Assembly: GCF_014203045.1 (NCBI RefSeq)
Contig: NZ_JACHIF010000006.1
Coordinates: 1 to 64,000, forward strand
DNA: 64,000 nucleotides
Direction: 5' to 3'
DNA from: Prosthecobacter dejongeii
GTDB lineage: Bacteria; Verrucomicrobiota; Verrucomicrobiia; Verrucomicrobiales; Verrucomicrobiaceae
The notes under the pieces were generated by a model. It was not told where the DNA came from and did no database searches. It worked only from the letters and a program-made list of their open reading frames with translations. A program made the translations under genes and the position numbers. The first letter of the stretch is position 1. Every line of letters begins with the position of its first letter. Below, piece by piece: positions 61,735 through 64,000 of this stretch.

Positions 61735-62022
61735 TCAAATGAAGATACTGCTGGCCGTGTGTTCAATCTCATCTGCTACCTCTCGTCAGCCTTCAATTCG
61801 AACTATTCGGAATTTTTAAATAATTGCCGCCTTGGCCAGCTATCCTTCGGCATAGATGTCTTTGAGATATTCATTCACCGTTGGCACTGTCACCTGAAAA
61901 CGCTCAGCGATAAGTGACTAAGAAAGCCAGAGCGTCTCCCCTTCGAACCGGCACTGAACGCGCGTCCGGCCATCCTCGGTCTGGTAGAGGATGAGGGAGG
62001 ATTAGGTGGAAGGCTCAGACAT
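61735..62022 (-). pseudogene. decayed RhuM-family (virulence protein) gene
   Basis: Translating the minus strand from an ATG at 62020-62022 gives RhuM-like text interrupted by in-frame stops: SSLILYQTEDGRTRVQCRFE, then ETLWLS, a TAG, SLIAERFQVTVPTVNEYLKD, then IYAEG, another stop, LAKAAII, another stop, KFRIVRIEG, a TGA and REVADEIEHTASS. An early TAA lies at codon 7. Several stops replace codons where relatives have Gln or Glu. The match covers about the first 90 codons, then fades. It sits 12 bp after the stop of the unrecognised 453-residue gene and is a fossil of its former downstream neighbour. RhuM genes often lie inside type I restriction loci. Confidence 0.8.
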
Positions 62023-62034
62023 TTCAGGCGAAAA

Positions 62035-63396
62035 CTATTTCAAATTATCTGACACGGAATCAAATTGCCATTCGTGGAAGTTTGCTGTTCCAGACGTAAG
62101 ATAGTCCTGCTCAACCATTTTTAGCACGTCTGCACTATGTGTCATGAGGTCCTCCATCAGGCGCTTCTCTTCTTCGGTTCTTAGCTCGAACCAGTCTGGC
62201 GAGTAAGCCGCGTTCTCACAGCCCTTAACCACGAGGCCGAATAGCAAATCTTCGACGGCTTTGCCTCTCCTGATCGCAGATTGAAGAGTAGAAATGAAAT
62301 GACGACAAACGTCATCACTTGCTTTATGCCATGCAAAAAGGAGCGCCCAGCCTGCATCCATAGGCGCAAATGAGAAGGTTAGGAGTGCGCGACGTGCTGT
62401 CCGGTCAGCTAGGTTTTGAATGGGCTCCCCATTAAAACCCCAGTCAGGATAGATCAGGCCAGAGAAAACAGTTGTTGGCACGCATGACGACCTGAATAGC
62501 ACATACCTAATGTCATCGAACTTGCGGCTGCGATGCGACTCATCGAACTGAGCCTGCTCGACCTGTAACCCGGATAGCCCCAAGCGATTGCCTTCGCAGC
62601 AACCTTCCAAAAGCTCTCTAGTGGCTTTGGTTCCATGGAAGCCTTTTAGCTGTTGAACCAGAATCTCTACCGCACACTCTTTGACAAAGCGTTCTTTGAG
62701 GATGCATCGATAAGCGTATAGAAAAACTTGCTCCGAGTTGGGCTTCAGTTTCTCCAAATCGATAGGGAGAAACAGTGAACTATCATGATGGTGGCAAAGC
62801 CCTCTAAAGACCGACATCGAGTTGGTGTGAGTCAGAGTCAGACTCAGCCTCCCCTTGTTTCTTTTGATGTCGGTATGCTTTTTCGAAATCGCATACACAT
62901 AGCCATTTCGGTCGATCATCGAAAGCGCTCCATTCTTCTGGATGGAGTGGGCGTCTATGATCTCACTGCATTTGTCAGTGGGCTGGTAAAATAGGCATCG
63001 GCCCTTGGATTGAACTGAGTGCTGAGTTTGGATGAAAACACTCAGATCAAATTCTCGTGGGGGCTTTTGTCTTGATGGGACGTCTGAATGAAGTTCCTCT
63101 GCTGGAGAGTGCGCGACGGTAAAAACCGCTATCCCGTGGTCTTGGGCTTCCAAAAAGCTCTTTTCGCCCAAGTCTCGTCCGCTGAAATCCTCAAGACAAA
63201 CAGGCGTGGGTTTGGTTTCCAGCGCTTGTATTGTCCACCCGCCCTGTTGAACCCTATAAGTGGCTTTAGTCAAAGCTGAGATAGGATCATCTTCCACGAC
63301 CCAGCAATAGGCTTGGCCTCCAACAATTCTTTTGTCCACCAAGCCTTCGTCGCTCGGAACGACCTCAAATGATAAGTAGAAGGTTTTTTGCGCCAT
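62035..63396 (-). CDS. unrecognised protein with a Cys/His cluster, possible nuclease-like
   Basis: The 453-residue soluble protein begins MAQKTFYLSFEVVPSDEG. It has a possible metal site: C134 and C143 with H150 in DKCSEIIDAHSIQKNGALSM, and C201 followed by H202-H204 in VFRGLCHHHDSSLF. That layout recalls zinc-bound HNH-type nuclease cores, but the usual HNH pattern is not complete. I know of similar unannotated proteins only by resemblance. The DNA is more AT-rich than the core genes. It lies 30 bp after the PDDEXK nuclease gene and before a decayed RhuM gene, so a role in genome defence or a mobile unit is likely from context only. Confidence 0.75.
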   Translation of the reverse strand: MAQKTFYLSFEVVPSDEGLVDKRIVGGQAYCWVVEDDPISALTKATYRVQQGGWTIQALETKPTPVCLEDFSGRDLGEKSFLEAQDHGIAVFTVAHSPAEELHSDVPSRQKPPREFDLSVFIQTQHSVQSKGRCLFYQPTDKCSEIIDAHSIQKNGALSMIDRNGYVYAISKKHTDIKRNKGRLSLTLTHTNSMSVFRGLCHHHDSSLFLPIDLEKLKPNSEQVFLYAYRCILKERFVKECAVEILVQQLKGFHGTKATRELLEGCCEGNRLGLSGLQVEQAQFDESHRSRKFDDIRYVLFRSSCVPTTVFSGLIYPDWGFNGEPIQNLADRTARRALLTFSFAPMDAGWALLFAWHKASDDVCRHFISTLQSAIRRGKAVEDLLFGLVVKGCENAAYSPDWFELRTEEEKRLMEDLMTHSADVLKMVEQDYLTSGTANFHEWQFDSVSDNLK

Positions 63397-63426
63397 GGAG
63401 TTTAAGCCTCATTAGATTATTCTCAT

Positions 63427-64000
63427 TCACTTACCACCCTCCATCTCCAACCTCACAAGATCCGCCAGTTGTTTTGCCGTCGGCAGTCTGCCCTTGAACT
63501 CGCCCGGCAGCTTGGATTGCAAGGTGTAGGCGGCGACGCCGATGGGATTGGCTTTGGTGCGGAGGGCATACTCGACCTCCACGTCGTCCTTCTCCGCGCA
63601 GAGAATGATGCCGATGGAGGGTTGATCGCCGGGGGCGCGTTCGGTGTCGTTGAGGAGGTTCAGGTAGAAGTCCATTTTGCCCGCGAACTCCGGCTCGAAG
63701 GGGCCGAGCTTCAACTCGAAGGCGACGAGGGACTTGAGGAAGCGATGGTAGAACAGCAGGTCGATGAAATATTCCTTCTTCCCAAGCACCAGCCGATGCT
63801 GCCGTCCCACAAAGCAGAAGCCATAGCCGAGTTCCAGAAGGAAGGCCTGCAAGCGGCTGATGAGGCGGTCTTCGAGTTCGCGCTCTCTCACTGCATGGTG
63901 CAGGCCGAGGAACTCGAGGTTGTAGGAGCTTTTGAGCATCTCCTCCGCCTGCTCGGCGAAGTGCTCCGGCAGCGCGAGGTCGAAGTTGTGCGTCTTTTTC
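63427..64000 (-). CDS. PDDEXK nuclease domain protein (DUF1016/YhcG family), partial
   Basis: The frame is open from the window edge to the stop at 63427, giving 191 C-terminal residues. The nuclease core is visible: Asp in KKEYFIDLLFYH and ExK in LVAFELKLG, with Y/F-rich surrounding text NLEFLGLHHAVRERELEDRL before it. The family is common in bacteria and often found beside type I restriction-modification genes. The N-terminal half, which in relatives carries a helical DUF1016 domain, is beyond the window. It leads an AT-richer operon with the 453-residue gene. Confidence 0.88.
   Translation of the reverse strand, partial: KKTHNFDLALPEHFAEQAEEMLKSSYNLEFLGLHHAVRERELEDRLISRLQAFLLELGYGFCFVGRQHRLVLGKKEYFIDLLFYHRFLKSLVAFELKLGPFEPEFAGKMDFYLNLLNDTERAPGDQPSIGIILCAEKDDVEVEYALRTKANPIGVAAYTLQSKLPGEFKGRLPTAKQLADLVRLEMEGGK

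Noticed and set aside
1..64000. CRISPR array or insertion sequence
   Set aside because: No array of regularly spaced repeats and no transposase or IS ends were seen; the only tandem array is the three REP-like units.

Overview
The window looks like chromosome from a Verrucomicrobiota bacterium, probably Verrucomicrobiaceae close to Prosthecobacter or Verrucomicrobium. This is inferred from gene content. It has two DUF1549/DUF1553 plus DUF1501 pairs, DUF1080 domains, a Tat-exported Gfo/Idh/MocA oxidoreductase, a sialidase fused to a SASA esterase, an SHD1 domain, and many secreted hydrolases. The DNA is GC-rich. Shine-Dalgarno motifs are weak, so several starts were chosen from conserved N-termini. 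I found no rRNA, complete tRNA, CRISPR array, insertion sequence or prophage.

Layout. 1-6.7 kb: minus-strand DUF1501-DUF1549/1553-membrane protein operon, an exported esterase and a CBS/DRTGG-type manganese pyrophosphatase. 7-20.7 kb: lactonase, AraC regulator with a 53-residue protein, gcvT, sialidase/esterase with a LacI regulator, a renalase-like oxidoreductase, dihaem cytochrome c, HslV-like Ntn protein, secreted peptidase and Gfo/Idh/MocA oxidoreductase. 20.8-31 kb: DUF1080 protein, voltage-sensor K+ channel, three-domain protease fusion, hisD, a repeat-filled gap, a PotAB-like ABC pair without its partners, and rarA. 30.7-39.6 kb: orphan small genes around an AhpC/AhpD peroxidase pair and purL-purQ. 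39.7-47.1 kb: complete RND efflux operon and purM. 47.3-61.6 kb: second DUF1549/DUF1501 pair, ceramidase-like protein, a TonB-ExbB-ExbD-deformylase run, phosphodiesterase, nitroreductase, metallophosphoesterase and formate-THF ligase. 61.7-64 kb: accessory edge with a decayed RhuM gene, an unrecognised 453-residue protein with a Cys/His cluster, and a PDDEXK nuclease that runs off the window.

How the genes fit together. PurL, PurQ and PurM make purine intermediates, and Fhs and GcvT feed one-carbon units on folate. AhpC with AhpD is a peroxide-reducing pair. ExbB/ExbD/TonB energise outer-membrane uptake, and the RND system exports drugs or metabolites. The secreted hydrolases and lactonase suit life on complex polysaccharides and glycoconjugates. 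The most unusual material is the right edge, which looks like the margin of a restriction or defence locus, and a set of short palindromes headed by GTAG that resemble REP elements in the long gaps.
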